Positions 22,188 to 35,667 are shown, numbered from the stretch's first letter. The stretch: DNA of 64,000 nt from Meloidogyne chitwoodi (GCA_015183035.1 JACZZP010000019.1:1026692-1090691); one strand, 5' to 3'. A program made the numbers and translations. Notes: generated by a model from the sequence alone, not told the origin.

Positions 22188-23957
22188 TTAAACTGTCCAT
22201 TTGAGACATCTAAAAATTAAAAAAAGTATTTAATTTAGAAATTTAATTCTAAAAATTTAATTTAAATTTTAAAAGATACTAAAATATTTAAATTTCTTCA
22301 TTCAAAAATTTAAAAATTAATTTGAAATTTTAAAAGGGCATGCCGAAACTTCGGCACCGAAACGTCCGAATGCTTCTGGACTCAAACTTTCTGGTTCAAA
22401 ACTTGGATATAGATTTAGTACAATACAAATTTGTTAAATAAATTATTGTACCAATTTTGGTCCTTTAAAGAGGAAGATAAACTAATTTAGTTCTAAGATT
22501 TTGTTGGCGTCCGCAAAGTTCGGTCCGCAAGTTTCGCTCTACCATTTTAAGAGATACTAAATCCTTAAATTTTTTACCCAAACATTTTTTTGCTTTTTTT
22601 AAATTAAAAAATAATACTAACCTTGTATCAACATGTGTATCTCTACAAGGAATTGAACAAAAATGAGCGCCACATTTTACGCAGGTATAAAACGATTTTA
22701 GGCCACAAACAGCGCAAAATTTTCGAGGAGGTAATCTACTAGGAGGTGCAATTATCTAAAAAATATTTTGAAAAAATATTTAAAAAGAAAAATAAACCTG
22801 TGTATAAGTCAAAAACTGAGGCGTTAAAACTGGCGTTGAACCAGGCGTTACTGATGTGGAAGATGTTGGCGATGAAATAGAAGCTTTTTCATCTTCCCAT
22901 TTTTTCTATAATTTGAAGTTATTTTTAAGGATATATGAGGCGTAATTTTAGCAAAAAATTCTTTAAAAAAAGAATTAAAAATTTTTTGTAGGGTCATGGG
23001 TTCGAACCCGCTCAGGGCCCTTATTTATTTTATCTAAATATTTTTGAATTATTAAACTTATAAAGCGTCTTTTAAGTATCCCACGCATTAAATAAATTTT
23101 TAAACCTTAAAAAGCGTTCAGTAAAGTCAATTAAATGGTAATATAGCAAAAATGAGACAAGTGGTCCTTCAAACGCTTATCGATTTTTTAAATAAAAAGA
23201 ATAAAAACTCTACAATTAAAAAACAAATAGAAAAAATAAAACCTCGGACTCCATAAGCAATTGTGTAAAAGTTTTGCGAAATCTAGTCTTCGTCAGCGAG
23301 GCAACTAACTTCTTTCCTTTCTTTGCTTAAAAAATAAAAAATAAATCATTTTTAAATTTTCAAACAAACTAGCATGTTCAGGAGCGCAAATTTTACTAGG
23401 AGGATCATTACTGCGCTTTTTACGTTTCTTAGTTTCATCAGAACGAGAAAAAATCAATTCATCATCAAATTTAGGGGCAGACTTATTCCAAATAATATTC
23501 TCATGTGGATCCTCTTGAAAATTGTCCTGAACAAAATGATTTAAAATTAATTAAAAATGAATAAATAAAGCATTAAAAATAAATTTAAAAAATATAAATG
23601 GTTTAAACGCGGTCAGGTAGACAAAAATAGGGTCGTGGGTTCGAACCCGCTCAGGGCCGCGAATTTTTAAATGATTTTTTAAAATTGTTTTTAGTCAATA
23701 ACTTAAAAAGAAGCAAAAATGCCCCAAAATGTAGTAAATTTGAAGAAATTTGAGGAAAAATAGTATCCAAAAACTCAAAAATCTTTAGAAAAATAATAAA
23801 AATTGCAAACCTTTTCAAGTGTTTCCAAATGTCGTTGTATTCTTCTTCTTCTCGCAGCTTCATCAACACCAGTAGGACGTTGTTGAGCAATCAAACGGGC
23901 TATAAAATTATTTTTAAATTAAATTTTATTTTTTAAAAAGTTACTTGACTGTCTCAT
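22188..23957 (-). CDS. znhit1: ZNHIT1 (zinc finger HIT, SWR1/SRCAP subunit)
   Basis: Seven exons: 23957-23945, 23899-23811, 23526-23370, 23325-23243, 22905-22798, 22755-22622 and 22209-22188. All phases close and the product is 201 aa. The N-terminus QQRPTGVDEAARRRRIQRHL and the DPHENI segment are the conserved ZNHIT1 region. The C-terminal HIT finger (residues 164-196) has FCAVCG, YTCVKCG, FCSIPC and HVDTRC, and the protein ends CLKWTV like its orthologues. ZNHIT1/p18Hamlet/Swc6 is a nuclear subunit of the complex that deposits H2A.Z. Human ZNHIT1 is 154 aa; here exon 5 adds a Ser/Thr/Pro-rich stretch of about 36 residues. It lies 193 bp upstream of the UBXN7-like start on the same strand, a spacing compatible with an operon. 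Confidence 0.94.
22990..23020 (+). repeat. T-arm-like intronic motif, copy 1
   Basis: GGGTCATGGGTTCGAACCCG followed by CTCAGGGCCC, in ZNHIT1 intron 4. It is one of 13 such copies and includes a 12-bp palindrome and a pol III B-box-like core. Confidence 0.8.
23630..23661 (+). repeat. T-arm-like intronic motif, copy 2
   Basis: GGGTCGTGGGTTCGAACCCG then CTCAGGGCCGCG, in ZNHIT1 intron 2. Confidence 0.8.
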
Positions 23958-24981
23958 TAAATTTTTCTTTTGTTGTAGCATCAGAAAGTGAAGAATAATA
24001 AGAATAATAATTTATTTAAAAAAAAACTAAAAAAGGTTAAGAAAATTAGCTGAAAATAACAATAAACTCGTTTATTTATGAGAGCATAAACAAAAAAATT
24101 TTTTGTCCTATTAACGCATCACAACTATGAAAGGAAGTTTTGTCGCGGGACGATTTGTTGCAAGCAGTCTCTTCTTTTTTTCTCTCTTTTATTTCTAATT
24201 CTATAATTTAACACAAATTCTTTTATTTAATGATTTTTCAATCGGGATAGGTCAATTTGTTGCGGGACGTTTTATCGCGAGCCAATTTATCGCAAGCATT
24301 CTCTTTTCTTTTTATCTCTTTTTCTCTCTCTTTTAACGCGAATTCTTTTTTAAATAATGATTTTTTTTACTCTTTTTTTCTCTCTTTAATATTCTATACT
24401 TTTCTCTAACCGAGAAAACATCCAATGTGACGAAACTTAGTCTTTTAGTTTTTTAACACGGCTAGTTTGTCTCAAACATTTATCAAAGTAAATCGTTTAT
24501 TTTCTTTCTTTCTCGCGCATTTTTTTAAAAAAATGGTTTAAATATTTATTTAAGCTAAATAAGTAATTCTATTTTAATTGTTTGGATCAATTTATCGTAT
24601 GGACAATTCACCTTTCAATTAATTTTGGCGTTTTAATTGTACTTGAGGCATTTAAAATGTTGTTTTTATTCAAAACTAAAATTAAAAAGATTTATAAAGC
24701 CTGATAAAAATAAAAAAGGCCTTTAAAGTCTTAAATTGAAAATTTTGTCAAAACATTTTAAGTTAATCGTCTAAAATTCCCAATTATTTTCGGACTCTAT
24801 TGTCACATTAAAATTTTTTGGATCCTTTTTATTCACTTTTACCCTTTCCTTTTTGGAGATTTGCATTTTATTTGTAAAATAATATAATCGATTTTTCAGC
24901 TGATTTTTTTATTTATTTTTCATTTATTTAAATCTACTTTCAGATAAACTAACTTTCAAACTTTGTTAAAATTTCTCAAAA
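23958..24981. promoter_or_regulatory. divergent intergenic region, ZNHIT1 and RAB14
   Basis: About 1 kb that must hold both promoters. It contains a degenerate tandem duplication: GGACGATTTGTTGCAAGCA from about 24150, and GCGAGCCAATTTATCGCAAG from about 24279, each followed by a TCTCTTTT-rich tract and AAATTCTTTT. CTACTTTCAG at 24935-24944, 37 bp before the RAB14 ATG, is a plausible trans-splice acceptor. Confidence 0.45.
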
Positions 24982-26139
<1,158 letters not shown>

Positions 26140-26299
26140 AACTTGGTAGAGGAAAAAATAATTTAAAAGATATATGGGTGATGGTTAGAAAATTTTAATA
26201 TTATTTAAATATTCCTTTTTTAACGCTAAAGCAATTTTATTGCGATATTTCATTTCCAGAAAGGGAAAATCTTGTATTTTTTTAAGTGAGGTGGAAGAA

Positions 26300-26697
26300 G
26301 TTTATTTTTATATTCTGAGTGAGTGTATTCAATTTTATTTTTATATTCTGAGTATATTTAAAGTTTATTTTTATATTTTGAGTATATTTAAAGTTTATTT
26401 TAATTCTAAGTGTATTCAAGTTTATTTTTATATTCTGAGTATATTTAAAGTTTATTTTTATATTCTGAGTATTTCAAGTTTATTTTTATATTCTGAGTAT
26501 ATTTAAAGTTTATTTTTATATTCTGAGTGTATTCAAGTTTATTTTTATATTCTGAGTATATTTCAAGTTTATTTTAATATTCTGAGTGTATTCAAGTTTA
26601 TTTTTATATTCTGATTGTATTTCAAGTTTATTTTTATATTCTGAATGTATTTCAAGTTTATTTTTATATTCTGAGTATATTTAAAGTTTATTTTAAC
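26300..26697. repeat. 30-bp minisatellite downstream of RAB14
   Basis: About 13 units of AGTTTATTTTTATATTCTGA followed by GTATATTTAA or GTGTATTCA. It produces a repetitive 88-aa open frame that is not a gene. Confidence 0.9.
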
Positions 26698-27466
26698 TTA
26701 TAATTTATATTCTTCTTTCACCTCAATTAGTTTTTACACCTATAATACATACTCGTTGTATTCTCAATTGATTTAGAGAGAACCCAGTTAATAAACGCAA
26801 AACTTTATTAAACCAAAACACATCAATTTACTAGTATAACCTCCAAATCCCATTTTTACATAGAAATTTCTCTTTTAATTTTTTTAACTAAATTAAATAG
26901 AAATTTTTTTTGAGGGAACGTCGTGATTCTTTGAAATTTTTTTAATTTGAATTTTCTGATCTAGACGTTCTCTAAAATTGCAAAAATGTACATTTTCCAA
27001 TTTTTTAAAAATTGTATTTATTTTAAAAGTCAGAATCTTGAATTTTTTTAAATAATTCCCTCAAATTCTGACTGTTATATTTTTATATAATTAAATGAGT
27101 TGAAAAATTTGTAATTATTTAATTTTTATAAAATTTATTTAAAATTTTACTTATTACAAAAATCGAAATTTAGCTATTTATTAATACCAAAAGAGGATGA
27201 AATTTAATTTTTGACATAAAATGGAAAAAGAAAATGGAGAAAATTAAGGGACGAGAAAAATGAAAAAATATTTTAAAAATTTTAAATTGAAAAGAAAATT
27301 AAAAATGTCGAAAACCCAAAATTCAACTATTTTACCTAAAAAATTTAAAATTATTTTTTCATTTGATTTAAAAGTTGGAAAAACACAAAAAAAACCTTCA
27401 CCAAATCGCATAAAATTTGTTCCTTCATTTTTCATCTTCTTCACACCGGTTATTTCAGCAAAATTC
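26698..27466. other. AT-rich intergenic region
   Basis: The convergent 3' flanks of RAB14 and AMMECR1. Short Lys/Phe-rich open frames on both strands at 27244-27487 are composition artefacts. Confidence 0.5.
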
Positions 27467-29095
27467 CTATGGAAGACAAGAATTTAAAAACCCGTTGCAT
27501 AAAAGCTCATTTCGGGGTCCACCGTTTGAAGATGGAGGACATCCTCCTCCTCCTCCACCACCATCTAATGTGGTCATTTCAGCGCTACGTTGTTGTTTTT
27601 TATATTTTTTGTAGGTTAAATACTCCTAAAAATTATAGAGGAATACAATATTTTGATTTTTACGTCTTTAAAAAAATATTTCCCTCGAGCGGATTCGAAC
27701 CCATGACCCCCTGTCAGCGCCTATTTTTAATTTTTTATATAATAAAAAAATAAAACCTCATAAGATATAGACGTTTTTTCAGATTGAAAGCGTTCAACCA
27801 AAACTGCCTGTCTATCAATTTCAGTTATTTCTCCTTTAAATCCTCCTTTCCGCATCAAATTGTTCACGGTCTCGATATGATTCCAGCCTAGAATTAATTA
27901 AAATCAATCAAAATTAAACCAAAGATTAAAATCATAATTTAAAGCCTTTTTAAAAAACCTTGATCTATTGCTACTTCAGGTAAATAAACAGCACTCATTG
28001 ATCGATGATGTTGGCGATATTCAATTCGAATGCCATGGATACCAATAAGCCAATCACGATAATGGTGAGCTGGTTCAAAACAAACCTTTAAAAAAAGTTA
28101 AATTAAAAAATGAATTTTTATTAGATTGGTTTTCATTTGACAAAAAATAGAAAATTTTCTTTTAATTTTAGAGAAATTTAGAATATTAATCAAGATTTGG
28201 GGGTCGTGGGTTCGAACCCGTTCGGGGGACATTATTTTTAAAAACAACTATTTCGTCTCTAAAAAGTAAAATTCTCCAAATTGACTAAAATTGGATAAAA
28301 ACCTGTTCAAAATGTATAAAATTAAACCAATAAAGAAACAGCACAATGCAATTGGGGCATTTCGTGTAACGCGATTGGATCAAAACGAGAATCGCGGAAG
28401 GCACTAAAAATAATATTAAAGCATTTTTTCCATAAAATTTAATTTAATAAACCTTGTATGAGCATACTCGCTGAGTCCTTCATGAAGTGACAAATTTCGA
28501 GAAAAAGTGCCTATGCACCCTCGCAAATGTCGTTGATGACCTTTCTTCCAAGTAACAAACAAAGGAAATTTTTCATTCGGAACGCTAGTTGGGCATTTTG
28601 GCAGTTTGTTTTTGCTCAGATGCGCAATTATCTTTTTAAAAAATGAAAATAAACAATTTAAAAATAAATGTCCGCCGAGCGGGTTCGAACCTGGACCCCC
28701 AATCTACCATCCAAAAACAGAGTTTTAAAGAAAATAAATGTTACTGTTGATATGTGCGTTGTAGAAACTAATAAATAAGTCTACTACGCTTTACGGAAAA
28801 CAGTAAATTAGATTTTGTAGGAATATTAGTGCCATTGGTTTTGAAATGACAAAACCAGTGAGTATCAAATTCCAATTTTTTCAAATTTTTAAAAATCTAC
28901 AGAACCAAAGTACAAAAAAAATAAAAATTTTCAAACCACATCGAAGCAATACACCGGCATATCAATTGTTGCAATTTTTCCACCATTAATTGGCGCAATA
29001 ACTCCATTCGTTACCTGTTGGGGAGCAACGTTATTTTCATTGGCAGCAGCGTTATTATTTGTTCTGTTGAGCAACGAGTCATTCTGCCTTGTCAT
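27467..29095 (-). CDS. ammecr1: AMMECR1 domain protein
   Basis: Six exons: 29095-28937, 28631-28453, 28403-28328, 28085-27959, 27887-27757 and 27625-27467. Phases close and the product is 276 aa. The AMMECR1 core is complete: MPVYCFDVIIAHL, FPLFVTWKKG, the invariant LRGCIGTF (residues 89-96), FRDSRFDPI, the region around IGIHGIRIEY, YLPEVAIDQGWNHIETV and LMRKGGFKG. The N-terminus is Asn/Ala-rich and low-complexity; the C-terminus carries a poly-Gly stretch. The molecular function of the family is unsettled. An in-frame stop appears if intron 3 is read through, so the TTG/GTTTAA donor is essential. Three introns and the upstream flank carry T-arm-like motifs. Confidence 0.95.
27682..27712 (-). 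repeat. T-arm-like intronic motif, copy 4
   Basis: CCTCGAGCGGATTCGAACCC then ATGACCCCC, in AMMECR1 intron 5; inverted, and slightly diverged at the palindrome. Confidence 0.75.
28199..28230 (+). repeat. T-arm-like intronic motif, copy 5
   Basis: GGGGTCGTGGGTTCGAACCC then GTTCGGGGGAC, in AMMECR1 intron 3. Confidence 0.75.
28672..28702 (-). repeat. T-arm-like intronic motif, copy 6
   Basis: CGCCGAGCGGGTTCGAACCT then GGACCCCCAA, in AMMECR1 intron 1. Confidence 0.75.
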
Positions 29096-29150
29096 TTCAA
29101 TTCAAAAAAAGCAAAAGACTCAAAAATGAGTTGCTAAATAAGAGGGGCGC

Positions 29151-29200
29151 AAAATTGGCCCACCTCCTTAAAATTTTAAATTTTAGGGTGGGCCAATTTT
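29151..29200. repeat. perfect 14-bp-stem hairpin
   Basis: AAAATTGGCCCACC and GGTGGGCCAATTTT flank a 22-bp AT-rich loop, about 55 bp upstream of the AMMECR1 ATG. It could be a MITE remnant or a structured 5' flank. Confidence 0.7.
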
Positions 29201-29305
29201 GAAAAAACATTATTTTTTTTCTAAAATTTTTTTTTAAAGATGTATCTTAAGGGTTTAGAGGTTCTAATTCGAATATCCAAGTAAAACTCTAAAGAAAAAA
29301 ATAAT

Positions 29306-29335
29306 GGGCCTCGAGCGGATTCGAACCACCGACCC
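29306..29335 (-). repeat. T-arm-like motif, copy 7 (upstream of AMMECR1)
   Basis: GCCTCGAGCGGATTCGAACC then ACCGACCC. It is the only copy outside a called or suspected intron. Confidence 0.7.
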
Positions 29336-30594
29336 AAATACTTTCCAATAAAACAACGGTAATTGTGTCATTCAATTATTTTTATTTTTATAATTGGAAA
29401 AAGTAATGATAAATATATTATTTACTATTTTTTGCTTTCATTCAAAAAATAAATTTTCCGTTATTTTTTTGAAAATATTTTGTGTAGCAATTTTACTCTT
29501 TTATGTGTAGTTTAGTGCATTAAAAATTATTTTTAATAAAATCAATGGAAAAAGAGAATGCAGGGAAAGAAAAAAGAAGAGAAAAATGAAAGAAAATAGA
29601 ATATAAAAAGGAAAAAAATAAAAAAGGAGATTAAAGAACATGGACAGTTCGGTACAATTTAATGTCTCAAAGGTTCATTAGAGCATAAGTCTCTAATCTA
29701 CCTCCCAAAAAATTTAAAAATTTTATTAGAATTAGCTAGGACTATAAAGAATAAGTTCACAAAATTTCAAGGTTCTAAGTACAAATATGACAATTTTATG
29801 ATTTTTAAGAGTTTGCCCTTAAATTACCGCTATAAATAACCAGAAATTTAAATTTTAAAATTAATTCTAAAATTAAAATAATTTTATACTTTTTTAATAA
29901 ATAAATATAAGAAAAACTAGTTTTTACAATCCTACCAAGAAAAGAATAATTTTTAACCTCACTTTCAGCTCGAAAAAGTCAATAAACGCGTGCATCGTTT
30001 TTATTTCCTAGTAATTGTTAGACACATCAGCTTAGAGAAAATAAAAGTTGGGGAATTTTGCTATATCTTAATTCTTTTTCTCTAACCATTTCTTTTAACA
30101 ATTGTAGAGGACAGTTCAGAGCTATAATTTAGTGTCAAAGGCAAAGGACGGTTCAGTGCCATTGTTTGAGAGCCAAAAATAAAAAGACCGTTGAGTGCCA
30201 TAATTTACGTTGCCAACGTAAAAGGCCTGTTCAGTGCCCAAAAAAAGTTGAGAGAATTATTTAAGACATTTAAGTCTGGGAAAAAACATTTTTACTCAAT
30301 TTAGTTACTTTTTTATTTATTCAAAAATTATTTAAAAAAATAAATAAATATCCGAAAAAAACTCTTTTATTCGCAAAAAATAAACACACAAAAAATAGCA
30401 ACAAAAGACAAAAATAAAAATATAAAAAATAGTCTCATCGAAAAATAATAAAATTGGGGGAAAACACTCGTAGAGCAAAAAAAAATACTTCTAGTTTAAA
30501 TTTAAATAATTGAAAGATTACAAAATTCTCACAAAAAAATACATAGAAAGGCGCAAGATATGGAATAACAACACAAAAAACACCCTCGTGATTG

Positions 30595-30721
30595 AGAACT
30601 TTTCTAGTTTATGTGCACACCCCATTTATTCGCGAGAATTTTTTTTATTTTTAAATTAATTTTTGAGTTAAAATATTTTCTCGCGAATAAATGGGGCGTG
30701 CATATAAACTAAAAAAGTTCC
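30595..30721. repeat. family-A MITE with complete termini
   Basis: The best-defined full-length copy. It runs from GAACTTTTCTAGTTTATGTG to CATATAAACTAAAAAAGTTC, with inner arms CACCCCATTTATTCGCGAG and CTCGCGAATAAATGGGGCG. Each half therefore forms an inverted repeat of roughly 50 bp. Confidence 0.88.
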
Positions 30722-31139
30722 CGAGATTGGTCCCCCGGTTACCCTCGAATTTTACAAAATTTTAAAATTTGAGAAAAAAAATAATTAGGCAGAAGAACAT
30801 TTTAAAATTATTTTAAGAGACATCCTCCATTAAAAATAAAATAAACCACTTAACCAAAAGATAAAATAAAAATTTAAAAATATTTGGTAAGTAGAAAAAT
30901 TAAAAAAAAATCGCAGAAATTCAGAATAAGAGAAAAAAAATTATTAAAAAAAATGAGTAAAAATAAATAAAAAAATTTGTAGTTAAAAATTTTGAAAAAT
31001 TGAAAAACCCGAAAATTAAATTTTAGTGGAGGATAAAATTATATAAGGGAAAAAACTCATAAAATATTCAAACTTAACAATCATCACGTCTAATTATATA
31101 AAAATAAAAGCAATTGTAAAAATAAAAATCCTTGCCAGA

Positions 31140-31625
31140 ATTTTGGGAAAGTAAAAATCAGAAATTAATTTTCAGAAATGACTTTTTAAGAATCAGAAAT
31201 TAACTTTAAAAAATCAGAAATAAAACAGAAATTAGTTTAAAAAATCAGAATTAAAACAGAAATTAATTTTAAAAATCAGAATTAAATCAGAAATTAATTT
31301 TAAAAAATCAGAAATTAATTTTAAAAAATCAGAAATTAATTTTAAAAAATCAGAAATAAAACAGAAATTAATTTTAAAAATCAGAATTAAATCAGAATTA
31401 ATTTTTAAAAATCAGAATTAAATCAGAATTAATTTTTAAAAATCAGAAAAGATTTTAAAAAATAAGAAAAATTCAGAAATAATTTTAATAAATCAGAATT
31501 AAATCAGAAATGAATTAAAAAATCAGAAGTAAATCAGAAATAATTTTAAAAAAATCAGAAACGATTTTAAAAAATCAGAAAATAATTTTTAGAAAATCAG
31601 AAATTTAAAAAAAATCAGAATAATG
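31140..31625. repeat. AATCAGAAATTAATTTTAAA array
   Basis: Irregular units of 20-30 bp with the core ATCAGAA(TTAA). The reverse complement carries TTCTGATTT, the core also seen in several other arrays of this window. Confidence 0.85.
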
Positions 31626-31833
31626 GTAAGGAATTTTATTTAACATTTACACCAACCTTAGACCAGTAAAGGCAATTTATATAATAAAAAAAATAAAATA
31701 TATAGAAACTGACAAAATCAATCAAACAAAAAACTCGCAACAAAAAAAAAATATTTAAAAATTAGAAAAACAACAAAAAAAGCGAGTGTCAAAAAATTAG
31801 GTATTATATATTGATTTCACTATTGAAAATACT

Positions 31834-31859
31834 TTCCTCTCTCTCTCTCTTTCTCACTC
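31834..31859. repeat. CT microsatellite
   Basis: TCCTCTCTCTCTCTCTTTCT tract downstream of importin alpha. Confidence 0.8.
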
Positions 31860-32216
31860 AAAATTAAAACATAAACATACTTGGCGATATAGAAAAAAAT
31901 AAAATAAAAATGTTGGGTAAAATCTCGCATGTTTTGAGCCTTTTAAAAATTAATTCAAAAAAGAAAAATTTAGAAAAAAAAATTTTTTTGAAAGAGAAAA
32001 ATGGGAAAACTTCATAAATATTTTTTTTTCAATTTTAAAAATATAATTTTGATCAATTGAAAAATCAAAATTAAAATAAAAAAAATTTAAAAATGTCAAA
32101 TTATTAAAAAATTGAAATTTGCCAAATAAAAATAAATATAAAAATTAAATTTTTAAACTTTTTTATTTCCCAAAAAAGGCTCAAAACCAAAAAATGTCAA
32201 CCTCTAAAAATACTTT

Positions 32217-34592
32217 TTATTGGAAAGAAAAGCCTTCATCAGGCACATTCTGTTGCGTCGATTGGAAAAGAAATTGTTGCTGTTGTGCATCAGCATTTCC
32301 AACAGCAACGTTACTAGCGGAAGCACCTTTAAAAAATGAATTAAAATCCAAAAATCAAAAAAAAAAGAAACCTGCTGCTGTAGCCTGAACCAACTCATCA
32401 TCCTCTTCTGAAGAAAAGAAATTGTCAATTATTTCATAAGCCATTTTATAGATTTCTTCGCTTTCATGGTTCTGCAGATGTTCAATTTTGTCAAGACCTA
32501 AAGTTAAAAAATCAAAAAAATGTTCAGAAAACTATCAAAAAAAAACCTCCACATTCTTCAATTTTCTGGCACACTTCATCAGTTTGAGCGCACGACTTTT
32601 TCAAAATGTTATTTAATCCGTCTAGAACAACTTGCACAATTTGAGTATCACGAACTCCGAGAAGATTACAAAATGGTACAATTACTCCATTCTCTACCTT
32701 TAAAAGAAAAATCAATTCAAAGTAAAAAAAAAGAAAAATAAACCATATAATGCACGTGTTCTGCTCGTCCACTAATTGTCACGTTAGAAACAGCCCAAGC
32801 TGCTTCCTGTTTTAAAAAAATTTGGAAAAAATGTCCCAAAAATTATTAAAAAAACCTTCTGTGTTTGAAAATCTCCTTTATCCAACAAATGAATAATCAT
32901 CGGAAGGAGACCAGCATCAATAACAGCTTGAACTTGACTCTCATTTCCAGCGGTTATATTGGAAAGAAACCACACAGCTTCCTCAAAAGCATTTTTTAAA
33001 ACTCAAAATAAACAATTTTAAAAACCTTATTAATTTTATCCTTTGTATGAGAAAGAAGCGGTTGCATCAACTGAAGAGCCCCACAATCAAGAACAAGTTG
33101 GGTTTGATCATCCGTTCCAGTTACTATATTTCCAACAGCTCTGAGAGCAGCAGTTTGAACTTTAACTTCTGAAGAAGCAAGTAAAGGAATCAAATATTGA
33201 ACAACCTAAAAAAGACACAGTTTAACGTTAATAAGAAGTAAACAAACTCCAGAATCAATAACAAGCTGTATTTGATCATTCCCTCCATCAGTCAAATAAG
33301 ACAGAGCCCAAACAGTGTCAACAAGAATAGACGTATCCTGGTGATGAATTAACATGGCTAAAGCGGGCAACAACATTTGAACAATTTGACGATTAGGTGG
33401 AGGGTCTTTGCTACGGCACAGGTTCACCATAACCTTTAGAAATTAAAAAATATTAAAAAAAATAAAATAAAAAAAGAAACCCAAGTAACATTGCGCAAAA
33501 AGTTTAGCGGTATCTCCGGAGCAACAAATTTCAATAAAGGCTGAACAATTCCCAATTCAATGCAATAATCTCTAAAATGCGGTCCGTCACCTTAAAAATC
33601 ATTTTTTAAAAGTTTAAAAATTAAAAAATAAAACCAATAATATTTCCCAATGCCCAAACAGCTTGTTCACAAACATTCATATTTTGCGAATCGAGCAACT
33701 TCAAAAAATGTGGAACAGCTCCAGCTTGGACGACAGCTCTAGTTTGCTCTGAAGTACCACTAGCAATGTTAGTCAACGCCCAAGCAGCCTCAAATTGAAG
33801 TGTAGCACTGAAAAAGGATTAAAATTAGGGAAATTTTTTTAAAGAAACGAACTGCTTGACTTTTCCAAAAAATTATTTAAATAAAGACAAACTTAGTTGA
33901 CTCCAAACAGTTGACCAAAATAGGAAGAATTCCACTAGATATAAGGTCATCAATTGGCGGATTCCGATCAGAAGAAAGAAGCTTTCGCGCTTGAGTTACC
34001 GCCAACATTTGGATCTCAGGATCGGGGTTTTGAGCTTGTTCAACAATTTCTTGTAGATTGCTTCGATCGTATGGAATGCTCGCACCACCTGCGCCGCTTG
34101 TTGAAGCGTCAGCGTTTTGACTAAATTATCAAATTATTAGAACATAAAAATGAGTCCACAGAGGATTGAGTCTATGAATTTTCATTTATTGAGTTTGCTT
34201 GACTCAAGAACAAAATCCAGTACTTTGGAACAAGGGAAAGGAACCAGAGATTCTGGACCTTGACTCCGGGTTTAATTTATTGACCGGGGGCGAAGTTAAG
34301 ATCTGAACTCCAAAGTAGGTCAAAAAGATCCCAAAATTCTCAAAAATGTATGACTTTGAATCTGAGTGCAGAAGAAGCCCAAACCTATTGACAAGAACCA
34401 TCCCGATCCCTTCTTACCCACCTAAAATTAATTTAAAAAAAAATAATACTCTTCAATTGGAATGTTGCGCCTCTTTGAAATCACATCATCACGTTTCTCT
34501 TTTCGAATTGTCACAGCCTGTTCAATACGACTTTTACGAAGAGCTTCGCTATCTTTTCCAACATGTTTGTATTGAGTCTGTCTTTCGGCCAT
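32217..34592 (-). CDS. importin subunit alpha (karyopherin alpha)
   Basis: Eleven exons: 34592-34450, 34120-33893, 33807-33635, 33590-33481, 33433-33248, 33205-33026, 32981-32856, 32806-32744, 32697-32547, 32497-32372 and 32326-32217. Every phase closes and the product is 531 aa, the normal family length. The N-terminal IBB domain has basic clusters ([18 protein letters not shown] and [10 protein letters not shown]). Armadillo repeats carry the NLS-binding Trp/Asn ladder: [57 protein letters not shown] and AAWAVSNVT. It ends DEGFSFQ as importin alphas do. It carries classical NLS cargo into the nucleus with importin beta. Resemblance to the C. elegans IMA-3 class is an impression only. Open frames on either strand across single exons are parts or shadows of this gene. 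Confidence 0.97.
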
Positions 34593-35667
34593 TTTTTAAT
34601 GAATAAAAAAAATTATTTGTTGTTGTTGAGTTTTGTTGATCCTTTATGGTCGCAAAAATTAGTCAAAACGGTTGCCACAAATTTTATTTTAAATTAAACA
34701 AATTTTTTTGAAAAAAGTTGATTCAAAATTGCTCTAAAAGTTTGAAATTGAAATTAATTTGTTTTTTTAGAGTAGAAAGCTGAGTTCTGGATCATTGATT
34801 TACCCAAAGTTAAGGCTCAAAAATGTTGTTAAAAAGTTTCCGATCTTTTGCAACAAAAAAAAAAGAAAAAAATTCAACTTTTACTACAAGAAACTAGAGC
34901 CTGAAATTTTGAAAACCGGGAAACGGGAAATTAAAACTGGAATATGGAAATTGAAAAATGGAACATGGAAAATGAACAATGAAACGACCGGTAAGACACG
35001 GGAATTCCTCGTTTCATACTGATATTTTCAAAAAAGCCGGGAAATGGACCCGTTCCGTTCTGGGCTCTAAAAGGAACACGTCCACAATAAGACCACGCAA
35101 TCATCTTAAAGACACTTTTCTAAAAAAGGTTCACGTGCTAAATAAAACATTTATAGTAAATTACGAAACTGTCTTAAAATCAATAAATAAAATTTAAATG
35201 AAAGTGATAAATCAAGAGGAAGAGTTGTGTGCACTCTTTTTTGCAAACCAAAGCAAAAAAATTCTCTCTATAATCTCATGACCAATAAAAAAACAAAGAA
35301 AAAGTGAAAAATAAGAAATAGAATAATCTTTCGTTTTGTTTGTATCTCTGTATAACAGTCTCTCGTTTTATTAAACAAAACGCCAAAAATATAATTTTGG
35401 AACTTGTCTAAATATTTTAGTTAAATAACCCATTTATTCGCAAGAAAATATTTTCCCTCCAAAAAAATGAGAAAAATAAAAAAATATCTTGCGATTAAAT
35501 TGGGTGTTTTTCGCGAATAAATGGAGAGTTTACGAAAGTAAAGTTCTAGAAAATTTAGCACACTTTTCATTTCTTTTTACTTTTTATAAATTTTCTCTTC
35601 TTTTTAGCGTAAAATTTTTGGAAATTTGCTTGGGCAAAGGTTAGTGTGCCCAAGTAACTTCAGTCAA
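34593..35667. other. intergenic region with ambiguous short frames
   Basis: Upstream of importin alpha. Short plus-strand frames around 34832-35170 include an ATG reading MLLKSFRSFATKKKEKN, presequence-like, and a GC-richer piece reading KKPGNGPVPFWALKGTRPQ. I could not join them into a gene with sensible splice sites. A family-A MITE lies at 35399-35547. Confidence 0.35.
35399..35547. repeat. family-A MITE
   Basis: It starts GGAACTTGTCTAAATATTTTAG and ends AAGTAAAGTTCT. It has one left arm and two right-arm copies. Confidence 0.8.

Larger units (their letters stand above)
29336..32216. other. long intergenic region with degenerate repeats
   Basis: No coding exon was found. 30107-30240 contains about four degenerate units of GGACGGTTCAGTGCCATAAT. 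The stretch also includes a family-A MITE, a CAGAAATTAATTTT array and a CT microsatellite. It separates the 5' flank of AMMECR1 from the 3' end of importin alpha. Confidence 0.5.

Noticed and set aside
26240..26506. 88-aa frame of repeated IFKVYFYILS
   Set aside because: Read-through of a 30-bp minisatellite.
27244..27487. Overlapping Lys/Phe-rich frames on both strands
   Set aside because: AT-rich composition artefacts with no motif, downstream of two convergent genes.
28328..28403. Premature stop making AMMECR1 a pseudogene
   Set aside because: The stop lies just after a usable GT donor; splicing there restores the conserved protein in phase.
34795..35197. A spliced gene from the 75-aa and 72-aa frames upstream of importin alpha
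   Set aside because: The only joining intron would be about 46 bp with a poor acceptor, and the product is repetitive without a recognisable domain.
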